Below the pieces are notes generated by a model, which was given only the letters and a program-made list of their open reading frames with translations, searched no databases and had not been told where the DNA came from. Positions 53,352 through 61,713 of a DNA stretch of 64,000 bases are shown piece by piece. The stretch's first letter is position 1; the number at the start of each line of letters is the position of its first letter. Made by a program: the position numbers and the translations under genes. Source of the DNA: Naasia sp. SYSU D00948 (lineage in GTDB: Bacteria > Actinomycetota > Actinomycetes > Actinomycetales > Microbacteriaceae); the NCBI RefSeq assembly GCF_017916515.1, contig NZ_JAFMTA010000001.1:1240001-1304000 (forward strand). Reading direction: 5' to 3'.

Positions 53352-54770
53352 CTAGGTCTCCGCCCGGACGCGCCCGATGATCCGCGAGTACTCGAGGGCG
53401 CTGTCCTTCGGGGTGCGGACCTGCGTGTCGTAGTCCACCCGAACGATACCGAAGCGCTTGTCGTAGCCCCACGCCCACTCGAAGTTGTCGAGCAGCGACC
53501 AGACGAAGTAGCCGCGGACGTCCGCGCCCTCCTCGATCGCCTCCGCGACCGCGGAGAGGTGCGCGCGCAGGTAGGCGACGCGCTCCGCGTCGTGGACCCT
53601 GCCGTCCTCGCCGACCTCGTCCTCGTACGCGGATCCGTTCTCCGTCACGTAGAGCGGCGGCATGTTCGGGTACTCGCGGCCCAGGCGGACCAGGAGGGTC
53701 CGCAGACCGTCCGGGTTCACCTCCCAGCCCATCGCCGTGACGGGCAGGTCGCGGCGCGGGAAGGTGATGTATTCGGAGCCCACGAACGGCGAGGAGGTGG
53801 GGTTCACGTCCGGCCGGACGCCCGGCGGAGTGCCGGGCGGCAGCGGGTGACCGCTCACGTTGTCGTCGTGGTAGTGGTTCACGCCGAGGAAGTCGAGCGG
53901 GGCCGCGATCGTCTCGAGGTCGCCCGGCTGCACGAGGGCCTCGAAGTCGTGGGCGCGGACGTCCTCGAGGAAGTCGGCGGGATAGGCGGCGAGCAGGAGC
54001 GGCTCGAGGAACGCACGGTTCCAGATCGCGTCCAGGCGTCGGGCCGCCTCCTGATCCACCGGGTCGGCGGGATCGTTCGGCAGGGCGTTGGTGAGGTTGA
54101 GCGTGATCCCGATGCGCTGAGCGCCCCGCTCGCGCAGCAGGTCGGCGGCGAGGCCGTGCGCGAGGTGCTGGTGGTGCAGCGCGGCGAGGGCGGCCCGCGG
54201 CTCCTGCCGTCCCGGCGCGTGCTCCCCGGCGGCGTAGCCGATGAGCGACGAGCAGAGGGGCTCGTTGAAGGTCGTCCAGTGCGTCACCCGGTCGCCGAGG
54301 GCGTCGTAGACCGCGGAAGCGTAGTCGCGGAAGCGGTACGCGGTGTCCCGGTTCGCCCAGCCGTCCCGCTCCTCCAGGGCCTGCGGGAGGTCCCAGTGGT
54401 ACAGCGTGAGCCAGGGCAGGATGCCCGCCTCGAGCAGCTCGTCGACCAGCCTGGAGTAGAAGTCGAGCCCGGCCTGGTTCACCTCGCGGTCCCCCGGCTT
54501 CACCCGGGCCCAGCTGGTCGAGAAGCGGTAGGACGAGAGGCCGAGCTCCTTCATGAGCCGGACGTCGTCGGGCATCCGGTGGTAGTGGTCCACCGCGACC
54601 TCCGGCGTGTGGCCCTTCGCGATGGCTCCCGGGACGCGGGCGTACGCGTCCCAGATGGAGTCCTCCTTGCCGTCCTCGTGCGCGGCTCCCTCGATCTGGG
54701 CGGCCGCCGTGGCGGATCCCCAGAGGAAGCCCTCGGGCCACTCGTAGGTGTTCGGATCGAGTGCTGCCAT
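53352..54770 (-). CDS. bglA: GH1 beta-glucosidase (cellobiase)
   Basis: A 472-residue cytoplasmic retaining glycosidase. It begins FLWGSATAAAQIEGAAHEDG, has acid/base Glu170 in TFNEPL and nucleophile Glu377 in YVTENG, and ends with the SLLDNFEWAWGYDKRFG signature. It hydrolyses imported cellobiose to glucose. ATG at 54770 shares one base with the stop of the preceding permease gene (TGATG). Confidence 0.95.
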   Translation of the reverse strand: MAALDPNTYEWPEGFLWGSATAAAQIEGAAHEDGKEDSIWDAYARVPGAIAKGHTPEVAVDHYHRMPDDVRLMKELGLSSYRFSTSWARVKPGDREVNQAGLDFYSRLVDELLEAGILPWLTLYHWDLPQALEERDGWANRDTAYRFRDYASAVYDALGDRVTHWTTFNEPLCSSLIGYAAGEHAPGRQEPRAALAALHHQHLAHGLAADLLRERGAQRIGITLNLTNALPNDPADPVDQEAARRLDAIWNRAFLEPLLLAAYPADFLEDVRAHDFEALVQPGDLETIAAPLDFLGVNHYHDDNVSGHPLPPGTPPGVRPDVNPTSSPFVGSEYITFPRRDLPVTAMGWEVNPDGLRTLLVRLGREYPNMPPLYVTENGSAYEDEVGEDGRVHDAERVAYLRAHLSAVAEAIEEGADVRGYFVWSLLDNFEWAWGYDKRFGIVRVDYDTQVRTPKDSALEYSRIIGRVRAET

Positions 54771-55663
54771 CAGCCCTTCACTGCTCCCTGCATGATTCCG
54801 GAGATCAGCTGCTTGCCGGCCGCGATGAACAGCAGGAGCAGCGGAATGGTGGCGAGCACGGCGCCCGCCAGCACGATCGAGTAGTTGATGTAGTAGCCGG
54901 ACTGCAGCTGGCTGAGCGCCGTCTGCAGCGTCGGGTTCGTCGGGTTGAGCACGATCAGCGGCCACAGGTAGTCGGTCCACGCGGCCATGAAGGTGAAGAG
55001 CCCGAGGATCGCCATGGCCGGACGGGCGGCCGGCAGCGCCACGTTGAGAAACGTGCGGAACTGGTTGGCGCCGTCGACCCGGGCCGCCTCGATGAGCTCG
55101 TCCGGGATGACCTCGACGAGGTACTGGCGCATGAAGAACACGCCGAACGCGGTCACGAGCGACGGGACGATCACCGCGCCGAGCTCGCCGGTCCAGCCGA
55201 ACTGCCGCATGAGGATGAACAGCGGGATGATGCCGAGCTGCGTCGGGATCGCCATCGTCGCGATGACGAAGATCATGAGCCCGTCCCGGCCGCGGAAGCG
55301 GAGCTTCGCGAAGGCGTAGCCGGCCAGCGTCGAGAACAGCACCACCGAGATCGTGATGATGCTGGAGACCACGAAGCTGTTCCAGAGCGCCAGCCAGAAC
55401 GGGATGGCGTCCATCGCCTCGGCGGCGTTCGCCCAGAAGTTGCCGCCCGGGATGAGCGGCAGCGTCTCGCCGCGTGTGGCGTTCGTGCCGCTCGCGACCA
55501 CGAACGACCACCACAGCGGGTAGGCGAAGCCGAGCAGGGTCGCGACGAGGAGGCCGTAGGCGAGGAACCCGGGACGGGAGCCGACGCCGGTGTTCGGCCG
55601 GTTCCGGCGCCCGCGCGCCGGCTGCAGCGGGAACGCCCGTGCATCGGTGGTGGACAGGCTCAT
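54770..55663 (-). CDS. Cellobiose-type ABC transporter permease (second subunit)
   Basis: A 297-residue carbohydrate-uptake-1 (CUT1) permease with six membrane segments and the cytoplasmic EAA loop ELIEAARVDGANQFRTFLNV, which contacts the ATPase. Upstream ATG at 55663 overlaps the first permease gene in ATGA. No ATPase gene is present in the operon, so a shared MsiK-type ATPase encoded elsewhere is expected, as in other actinobacterial CUT1 systems. Corresponds to CebG of Streptomyces. Confidence 0.92.
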   Translation of the reverse strand: MSLSTTDARAFPLQPARGRRNRPNTGVGSRPGFLAYGLLVATLLGFAYPLWWSFVVASGTNATRGETLPLIPGGNFWANAAEAMDAIPFWLALWNSFVVSSIITISVVLFSTLAGYAFAKLRFRGRDGLMIFVIATMAIPTQLGIIPLFILMRQFGWTGELGAVIVPSLVTAFGVFFMRQYLVEVIPDELIEAARVDGANQFRTFLNVALPAARPAMAILGLFTFMAAWTDYLWPLIVLNPTNPTLQTALSQLQSGYYINYSIVLAGAVLATIPLLLLFIAAGKQLISGIMQGAVKG

Positions 55664-56706
55664 GCCGATACTCCTTCTCGCTTCGCGAGCATACGAGCGG
55701 TCTTCTTGTTGAGGGCCCTGCCCTCGGCGGAGGCGATCTGCTTCGAGATGAGGAAGTTGATGAGGCCGATGCCGACGATCAGCAGGAAGAGCAGCCACGC
55801 GATCGCGGAGGCCCGCCCGAAGTCCTGGCGGAAGAAGGCCATCTCCCACAGGTAGAGCACGGTGGTCTGGAACTGGCGGTCGGAGCCGCCGACGCCGCCC
55901 GCGGTCGAGACGTCGAACAGGCGCGGCTCGGCGAAGATCTGCAGGCCGCCGATCGTCGCGGTGATGATGACGAAGATGAGCGTCGGCCGGATGCTCGGGA
56001 TGGTGATCGAGAAGAACCGGCGGATGCCGCCCGCGCCGTCGATCGCGGCCGACTCATGGAGGTCGCGCGGAACCGCCTGCATCGCGGCGAGCAGGATCAG
56101 TGCGTTGTACCCGGTCCAGCGCCAGTTCACCATCGTGGCGATCGCGACGTGGCTCGCCCAGGTCTCGCGCTTCCACTCGATCGGCTCGATGCCGAAGACG
56201 CCGAGCAGGTTGTTCGCGAGCCCGGACTGCTCCTGGAAGATGTTGGAGAAGATGAGCGCGACCGCGACCGGGGTCACGACGTAGGGCAGCAGCACGCTCA
56301 TCCGCCAGAACGTCTTGCCCTTGAGGTTGTGGTCGAGGATCGCCGCGAGGATCACGGCCATCGTGATCTGCGGGACCGTCGACAGCACGAAGATGCTGAG
56401 GGTGTTGAAGATCGAGTTCCAGAAGAACCGGTCCTGCAGCGTCGTGGCGAAGTTCTCGAGGCCGATGAAGTCGCCCTGACCCTGCAGCAGCTCCCACTCG
56501 TGCAGCGACACGACGAACGTGTAGACGAGCGGGAAGAGACCGAGGAGCCCGAAGAGGAGAAAGAACGGGGAGATGTAGGCGTACGGCGACGCCTTGACGT
56601 CGAACCAGCTGAGCCGCTGGCCGAACGTCAGCTTGGGCCGGACGATCTCGCGGCCGGCTGCGTCGCCGGCCGACGCCGCGTCAGCCGCCTTGATGGTGGA
56701 GGTCAT
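55660..56706 (-). CDS. Cellobiose-type ABC transporter permease (first subunit)
   Basis: A 348-residue CUT1 permease with six membrane segments and the EAA loop DLHESAAIDGAGGIRRFFSI. The N-terminal 50 residues are hydrophilic and cytoplasmic. ATG at 56706 is chosen over upstream codons that would run through the intergenic hairpin. Corresponds to CebF of Streptomyces. Coupled by 4 nt to the second permease. Confidence 0.92.
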   Translation of the reverse strand: MTSTIKAADAASAGDAAGREIVRPKLTFGQRLSWFDVKASPYAYISPFFLLFGLLGLFPLVYTFVVSLHEWELLQGQGDFIGLENFATTLQDRFFWNSIFNTLSIFVLSTVPQITMAVILAAILDHNLKGKTFWRMSVLLPYVVTPVAVALIFSNIFQEQSGLANNLLGVFGIEPIEWKRETWASHVAIATMVNWRWTGYNALILLAAMQAVPRDLHESAAIDGAGGIRRFFSITIPSIRPTLIFVIITATIGGLQIFAEPRLFDVSTAGGVGGSDRQFQTTVLYLWEMAFFRQDFGRASAIAWLLFLLIVGIGLINFLISKQIASAEGRALNKKTARMLAKREGVSA

Positions 56707-56756
56707 GTCAGATCCCGGTACGGAGTCAGGGGAGGCGCTGGGTGTGGGGGTTGGGG

Positions 56757-56790
56757 GTGCGGCCCCCGGACGGTCGCCCGGGGGCCGCAC
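56757..56790 (-). terminator. Intra-operon attenuating hairpin
   Basis: GTGCGGCCCCCGG (56757-56769) pairs perfectly with CCGGGGGCCGCAC (56778-56790): 13 bp with an 8-nt loop, in the 102-nt gap between the binding protein and permease genes. Such hairpins usually protect the upstream mRNA end or stop part of the transcription, giving more binding protein than permease. Confidence 0.8.
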
Positions 56791-56808
56791 CTGCTGGGAG
56801 AAGGACGA

Positions 56809-58128
56809 CTAGCCGACGAGGTCGTTCAGCAGCGTCAGCGCCTCCTGCCAGGCCTGCTCCTCGGTCGCCTCGCCCCGCTCGAGCTTCTGCAGCGGCGGGC
56901 CGAAGACGTTCTCCTGGATGAGCGAGTCGTCCGGTCCCTTGAACTGCGCGACGACGCCCTGCGAGCGGTCGACGAGGATCTCGCCGATCGGCGCGTCGTT
57001 GAAGACCGGGTTCGGCGTGGGGTTCGCGGCGAGCTCCTCCTGCGCCTCGGTCGTGCTCGGGAACGCGCCGGCGGCCTCGAAGGCCGCGAGCTGCTGCTCC
57101 GGCTGGGTGAGCCACGACGCGAGCGCGGCCGCCTCCTCCGGGTGCTCGGAGGTGGTCGGAACCGTCAGCCACGACCCGCCCCAGTTGACCGAGCCGCCGG
57201 GGAACACGTCGGCGAAGTCCCAGCCGGTCTCGGGTCCGCCGCCGCCGGCCTCGAGCTGCCCCTGGACCACACCGAGCATCCAGCCCGGGCAGACGAAGGT
57301 CGCGAAGGTCTGGTCGGTGAACGCCTGGCCGCCGTTCCAGTCCCATGCGGTCTGCGCGGCGGAGAGGCCGTCGGCCGAGGCGTCGGCGATCCAGCCGAAG
57401 CGCTCCTGGAGCTCCGCGTTGTCCTCGACGTTCAGCTCGCCGTCCGCGGTGTAGTAGCCCTCCTCGAGCTGGTTCACCATCGAGTTCCACACGAAGCCGT
57501 TGTGGTCGTACCAGGCCTTGCCGGTGGCCTGCTTGTACTGGCGGCCGATCTCGAAGAAGCGCTCCCAGCTCGCGTCGTCGCCGCCGAGCAGCTCGGCGAC
57601 GGCCGCGCGGTCGGTGGGCAGGCCGGCGGCCTGGAAGGCCGGAGCGTTGTAGCAGAGGCCCGCGGGGCCGATGTCGGTGCCGTAGCCGATGATGCGGCCG
57701 TCGGGGTCGGTGACCTGCTCGACCTTCCAGTCGAGCCAGTCGCCCTGGCGCTCCTCCATGTCGAAGTCGCGCAGGTCGCTGAACTGGTCGGAGACCTCCA
57801 TGATCGACCCGAGCCACCCCTCCTCGATCGCGACGACGTCAGAGAGGCCGGAGCCGGCGGCGAGCTTGGTGAACGTGTCGGTCCGCGCGTTGCCGCCGGT
57901 GTCGATGTTGTTCGCCTCGATGGTGATGTTCGGGTTCTCGGACTCGTACTGCTCGTACAGCTCCTCGAAGCCCATGGTGCCGAACGTGGTCACGGTCAGG
58001 GTGATGTCCCCGCCGCTCTCACCGCCCGTGCCTCCTCCACCGCCGGACGAGCATCCGGTCGCGAGGAGGGCGAATGCAACTGCGCCGGCGACGGCCGTAG
58101 CAGCTCTGGTACGTCGTGAAGGAATCAC
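56809..58128 (-). CDS. Cellobiose-type extracellular solute-binding lipoprotein
   Basis: A 439-residue ABC substrate-binding protein. The lipoprotein signal ends in the lipobox LLATGC (Cys near 26), followed by a Ser/Gly linker. The mature part is a family 1 sugar-binding protein with VAIEEGWLGSIMEVSDQFSDL and GYGTDIGPAGLCYN. It corresponds to CebE-type proteins that bind cellobiose and longer cellodextrins. GTG start at 58128 with AGGGAG upstream. First gene of the operon, directly behind two CelR sites. Confidence 0.92.
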   Translation of the reverse strand: MIPSRRTRAATAVAGAVAFALLATGCSSGGGGGTGGESGGDITLTVTTFGTMGFEELYEQYESENPNITIEANNIDTGGNARTDTFTKLAAGSGLSDVVAIEEGWLGSIMEVSDQFSDLRDFDMEERQGDWLDWKVEQVTDPDGRIIGYGTDIGPAGLCYNAPAFQAAGLPTDRAAVAELLGGDDASWERFFEIGRQYKQATGKAWYDHNGFVWNSMVNQLEEGYYTADGELNVEDNAELQERFGWIADASADGLSAAQTAWDWNGGQAFTDQTFATFVCPGWMLGVVQGQLEAGGGGPETGWDFADVFPGGSVNWGGSWLTVPTTSEHPEEAAALASWLTQPEQQLAAFEAAGAFPSTTEAQEELAANPTPNPVFNDAPIGEILVDRSQGVVAQFKGPDDSLIQENVFGPPLQKLERGEATEEQAWQEALTLLNDLVG

Positions 58129-58160
58129 GAATCACTCCCTTGTGTGCGCGGGTGACGGCC

Positions 58161-58188
58161 CGAGAGCGCTCCCATGGGAGCGCTCCCA
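58161..58188. promoter_or_regulatory. Tandem CelR operators
   Basis: TGGGAGCGCTCCCA (58175-58188, perfect) abuts CGAGAGCGCTCCCA (58161-58174, two changes). Together they create a 22-nt perfect palindrome (58164-58185). They lie about 8-35 nt after the predicted transcript start of the importer operon, where bound CelR would block elongation or initiation. Confidence 0.9.
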
Positions 58189-58202
58189 AGCTTTGCCCGG
58201 TC

Positions 58203-58231
58203 AAACTACGTGCCGACCGGCGGGGTGTCAA
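58203..58231 (-). promoter_or_regulatory. Consensus sigma-70-type promoter of the cellobiose operon
   Basis: On the minus strand TTGACA (58231-58226) and TAGTTT (58208-58203) are separated by exactly 17 nt. The expected start, near 58196, is just upstream of the tandem CelR sites. Confidence 0.8.
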
Positions 58232-58277
58232 GTCAGTGGGGGGCGTCGAGCTCCGCGACGCGCTCAGCGGACGAGGA

Positions 58278-59270
58278 TCAGGGGGTCGCGGCTCGATCGA
58301 GCCGCGTGAGATCCACCGCGTGACGCAGGCCGGAGCCGGACGTCAAGCGCCGCAGCTCGTCGATCATCAGGTCGGCCATCCGGTGGCACTCCGGCCCGAG
58401 CGACCCAGCGATGTGCGGCGTGAGGACCACGTTGGGCAGGCTCCGCAGCGGCGAGTCGGCGGGCAGCGGCTCGGGCTCGGTGACGTCGAGCACCGCCTGC
58501 AGGTCCGGTCGCGCGGCGAGCACCTCCGCGAGGGCCGTGTGATCCACGATGCCGCCGCGGGCCGTGTTGATGAGCGTCGCCCGCTGCCTCATCGAGGCGA
58601 GCAGGGTCCTGCCCACGAGGTGGCGGGTCTCCTCGACCAGGGGGGCGTGGATGCTCACGACGTCGGCGGTGAAGAGCTCGGGCAGATCGACGAGGCGCAC
58701 CCCGAGCTCGGCGGCCTCCTCCGCGGTCGCGTACGGGTCGTACGCGAGGACCCGCACGTCGGTCGAGCGGAGCCGCTCGGCGACGAGGCGGCCGATCATG
58801 CCCAGCGCGAGGAGCCCCACCGTCGAGCGGTACGTTCCCGGGACCGCGTCGAGATCCGCGGTCGCGGATGCGGGGAGGCGGAGGAACCGCCAGCCCCGCT
58901 TGAGCGAGAAGAGGATGGTCGCGAGCGTGTATTCCGCCACGGGAATGGCATTCGCGGCCGCCGCGCTCGCCACGGCGATCCCCCGTCGCTCGAGCGCCGG
59001 GGTCACGAACCCCCGCACCGCGCCGGCCGCGTACAGCACGGCGCGGAGGCGGGGCGCCCGAGCGCAGAACTCCTCGTCCATGACGGGCGCTCCCCATCCG
59101 GACAGGAGGACCTCGACGTCCGCCAGTCGGGCGTCGCCCGCGCTCGCGCGATCGCTCGGCACGAAGGGCGGCTCCTCGCCGCAGAGCTCGGCGATCGCCG
59201 CGCGCTGCTCCGGGCCGTAGATCCGGTCGTAGCCCTCCTCACCGAGGACGTACGCGGCGCGGAGCGTCAT
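58278..59270 (-). CDS. D-2-hydroxyacid dehydrogenase family protein
   Basis: A 330-residue NAD(P)-dependent dehydrogenase. The catalytic Arg is in LINTARGGIVDHTAL, Glu in DVTEPEPLPADSPL, His in VVLTPHIAGSLG. The dinucleotide loop reads LLALGMIGRLVAERL, so the first Gly of GxGxxG is Ala. Substrate unknown. ATG at 59270 overlaps the aldehyde dehydrogenase stop in ATGA; the two enzymes form one operon and may oxidise consecutive intermediates of a sugar- or plant-derived hydroxyacid. Confidence 0.88.
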   Translation of the reverse strand: MTLRAAYVLGEEGYDRIYGPEQRAAIAELCGEEPPFVPSDRASAGDARLADVEVLLSGWGAPVMDEEFCARAPRLRAVLYAAGAVRGFVTPALERRGIAVASAAAANAIPVAEYTLATILFSLKRGWRFLRLPASATADLDAVPGTYRSTVGLLALGMIGRLVAERLRSTDVRVLAYDPYATAEEAAELGVRLVDLPELFTADVVSIHAPLVEETRHLVGRTLLASMRQRATLINTARGGIVDHTALAEVLAARPDLQAVLDVTEPEPLPADSPLRSLPNVVLTPHIAGSLGPECHRMADLMIDELRRLTSGSGLRHAVDLTRLDRAATP

Positions 59271-60739
59271 GCGGCATACGTCACGAGCTTGGGCCGGAGG
59301 AACGCCGCGACGGCCTCCGGTCCGCCCTCGGAGCCGTAGCCGCTCTCCTTGACCCCGCCGAAGAAGGTGTCGACGCCGCCGAGGTTGCACGCGTTCACCG
59401 ACACCATCCCGGCCTCGATCAGTGCGGGGAGCCGGAGCGCTCGCGGCAGCGAGGAGGTGAACAGGTAGGACCCCAGCCCGTACGGCAGCCGGTTCGCGCG
59501 CTCGACGACCTCCTCCTCGGTGCTGAAGCGGGAGATGGCCGCGACGGGCCCGAACGGCTCCTCGTTCATGATCACCGCGTCCTCGGGGACGTCGGCGAGG
59601 GCGGTCGGCTGCCACCAGTACCCGTCGCCCGGGACGGCCTCGCCGCCCGCGACGATCCGCGCCCCGTGCTCGACGGCGTCCTGGATCAGGTGCTCCATGG
59701 CCCGGATGCGCCGGTCCGAGATCAGGGGACCGAGCTGGGTCGACTCCTCCATGGGATCGCCGACGCGGATGCGGGAGGTGAGCTCGGCGAAGCGCTCCAC
59801 GAACCGGTCGTAGATCGCGTCCTGCACATAGAACCGGCACGGCGATCCGCAGGACTGGCCGTTGTTGTGGAACTTGCTGCCCACGAGCTGCGCGACCACC
59901 GCGTCGACGTCCACGTCGTCGAAGACCAGGACCGGAGCGTGACCGCCGAGTTCGAGCATGCAGGGCTTCGCCCCGGCCGCGGCGAGGGAGGCGATGTGCT
60001 TCCCGACGCCCGTCGACCCGGTGAAGGACACCATGCGGATCTGCGGGGACGTGATGAGCCGCTCCGAGATGTGGGCGGGGTCGCCGAAGACCACGTTGAG
60101 GACCCCAGCCGGAAGCCCCGCGTCGACGAGGGCGCGCGCCACCGCGAGTCCGCTCGTCGGAGCCTCCTCTGCGGGCTTGATGACCATCGTGCAGCCGGCC
60201 GCCAGCGCCGCCGCGATCTTCCGGGTGGGCACGGTGAGCGGGTAGTTCCACGGGCTGAACGCCGCCACGGGGCCGACGGGCTCGGAGAGGACGAGCGTCG
60301 CCCCGCCGGGCACCGCGCCGGGAACGACCTTGCCGGAGGTCTGCATCGCCTCGCCGGCCAGGAAGTCCATGATCCCGGCGGTGAACAGCACCTCGCCCCG
60401 GGACTCGCGGATCGGCTTGCCCTCCTCGAGCGTCATCGGCCGTGCGATCTCCTCCACACGCTCGCGCAGCAGCGCCGCGGCGCGGTGCAGGATGTTCGCC
60501 CGGTGCTCGGGAGCGGTGCCGCGCCAGACCGGGAAGGCCCGGGTGGCGGCCGCGACAGCCGCGTCGAGGTCCTCCGTCGTCGCCACCGGCAGGCGCCCGA
60601 TCTCGCGACCGGTCGACGGGTTGATCACGGGCCGCGACTGCCGGCCCTCCGTCCCGTGCCACTGGCCGTCGATGAGGAGCTCCAATCCGCCGTAGGCGGA
60701 TTCGGACGAGGCGGGAGCGGGAGACGTCGCGATGCTCAC
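59267..60739 (-). CDS. NAD(P)-dependent aldehyde dehydrogenase, succinate-semialdehyde type
   Basis: A 490-residue aldehyde dehydrogenase. FSPWNYPLTVPTRKIAAAL, the base Glu in CMLELGGHAPVLV and nucleophile Cys297 in NNGQSCGSPCRF are intact. The MTLEEGKPIRESRGEV segment resembles succinate-semialdehyde and glycolaldehyde dehydrogenases. GTG start at 60739. Its promoter carries a LacI-type palindrome related to the CelR site, suggesting carbohydrate control. Actual substrate unknown. Confidence 0.9.
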   Translation of the reverse strand: MSIATSPAPASSESAYGGLELLIDGQWHGTEGRQSRPVINPSTGREIGRLPVATTEDLDAAVAAATRAFPVWRGTAPEHRANILHRAAALLRERVEEIARPMTLEEGKPIRESRGEVLFTAGIMDFLAGEAMQTSGKVVPGAVPGGATLVLSEPVGPVAAFSPWNYPLTVPTRKIAAALAAGCTMVIKPAEEAPTSGLAVARALVDAGLPAGVLNVVFGDPAHISERLITSPQIRMVSFTGSTGVGKHIASLAAAGAKPCMLELGGHAPVLVFDDVDVDAVVAQLVGSKFHNNGQSCGSPCRFYVQDAIYDRFVERFAELTSRIRVGDPMEESTQLGPLISDRRIRAMEHLIQDAVEHGARIVAGGEAVPGDGYWWQPTALADVPEDAVIMNEEPFGPVAAISRFSTEEEVVERANRLPYGLGSYLFTSSLPRALRLPALIEAGMVSVNACNLGGVDTFFGGVKESGYGSEGGPEAVAAFLRPKLVTYAA

Positions 60740-60788
60740 AGGAGTCCTTCCGGGGGTGCCGCACCGGCGAGGGATCTCGGCGTCGGTG

Positions 60789-60808
60789 CCGTGGGAGCGC
60801 TACCACGG
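60789..60808. promoter_or_regulatory. LacI-type operator variant before the aldehyde dehydrogenase
   Basis: CCGTGGGAGCGCTACCACGG is a 20-nt palindrome with one mismatched pair. Its core TGGGAGCGCTACCA differs from the CelR site at one position. A TAAACT -10 on the minus strand (60816-60811) lies directly upstream, so the site would overlap the transcript start. Confidence 0.72.
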
Positions 60809-60863
60809 CGAGTTTACCGGGCTCGCGCCGTGGGCACACCCCTCCCTTTGGTGCCCCCGCCCG

Positions 60864-60869
60864 TATCCT
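60864..60869 (+). promoter_or_regulatory. Candidate -10 before the carboxypeptidase gene
   Basis: TATCCT ends 6 nt before the GTG at 60876, with no ribosome binding site between; the same spacing as before putA. Confidence 0.4.
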
Positions 60870-60875
60870 TTCCCG

Positions 60876-61667
60876 GTGCCCCGCCGCCTCGCCGTGCTCG
60901 CGATCCTCGGGGCGCTCCTCGCTCCGCTCGCCGGGTGCGCGGCCGGGCCTGCTCCTGCCACACCGACCCGGAGCACCGCTCCGGCAGCGACGCCCACGCC
61001 GAGCGCTTCCTCCCACATCCCCGTCGCGACCCCGACCATGGTCCCGCCGCCTCCCGCGTTCGACCGCGCGGCGCTCTCCGTCGACGACCCGTCGAGCCTC
61101 TGGGTGGTCGTGAACAAGGCCCGCCCGGTGAGCCCCTTGGACTTCGCGCCGCCGGATCTCGTCGAGGTCCCGGTCGCGCACACGTTCGTCCCCCGGCTGC
61201 GCCGGGAGGCGGCCGACGCGGTGGTGCGGCTGTTCCAGGCTGCGAGCGACGAGGCCGGCCTCGCTCTCGCCTCCAACAGCGCCTACCGCTCCTATGAGGC
61301 CCAGCAGAGGGTGTACGACTCCTCCGTCGCCTCGAACGGCCAGGCCTTCACGGACCGGCGCACCGCCCGGCCGGGGCACAGCGAGCATCAGACGGGCCTC
61401 GCGATCGACATCGGAGCCGTCTCCGGACGGTGCTCCCTTGACCCGTGCTTCGGCACCACCCCCGAGGGGCTGTGGCTGGCCGCCAACGCCTGGCGGTTCG
61501 GGTTCCTCCTCCGCTACCCGGCGGACCAGGTGGCCGTCACGGGCTACGACTACGAGCCGTGGCACTTCCGGTACGTGGGCACGCCGCTCGCGGCCGAGCT
61601 GCACACCACGGGCACGGCCACCCTCGAGGAGTTCTTCGGGCTTCCCCCGGCTCCCGGCTACCCCTGA
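60876..61667 (+). CDS. M15 D-alanyl-D-alanine carboxypeptidase lipoprotein (VanY type)
   Basis: A 263-residue exported peptidase. The lipobox LAPLAGC gives a lipidated Cys near 17, and a Pro/Thr/Ala linker follows. The M15B zinc motifs are SAYRSYEAQQRVYDS, RPGHSEHQTGLAIDIG (His and Asp ligands) and EPWHFRYVG (Glu base and His ligand). It trims D-alanine from peptidoglycan stem peptides at the outer membrane face. The GTG at 60876 is the first start preceding the lipoprotein signal. Confidence 0.92.
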   Translation: MPRRLAVLAILGALLAPLAGCAAGPAPATPTRSTAPAATPTPSASSHIPVATPTMVPPPPAFDRAALSVDDPSSLWVVVNKARPVSPLDFAPPDLVEVPVAHTFVPRLRREAADAVVRLFQAASDEAGLALASNSAYRSYEAQQRVYDSSVASNGQAFTDRRTARPGHSEHQTGLAIDIGAVSGRCSLDPCFGTTPEGLWLAANAWRFGFLLRYPADQVAVTGYDYEPWHFRYVGTPLAAELHTTGTATLEEFFGLPPAPGYP

Positions 61668-61713
61668 TGCGGCGCGCTGCCGGGCTTCCCTCCAGGCGGG
61701 GCGGGTACCCTGC

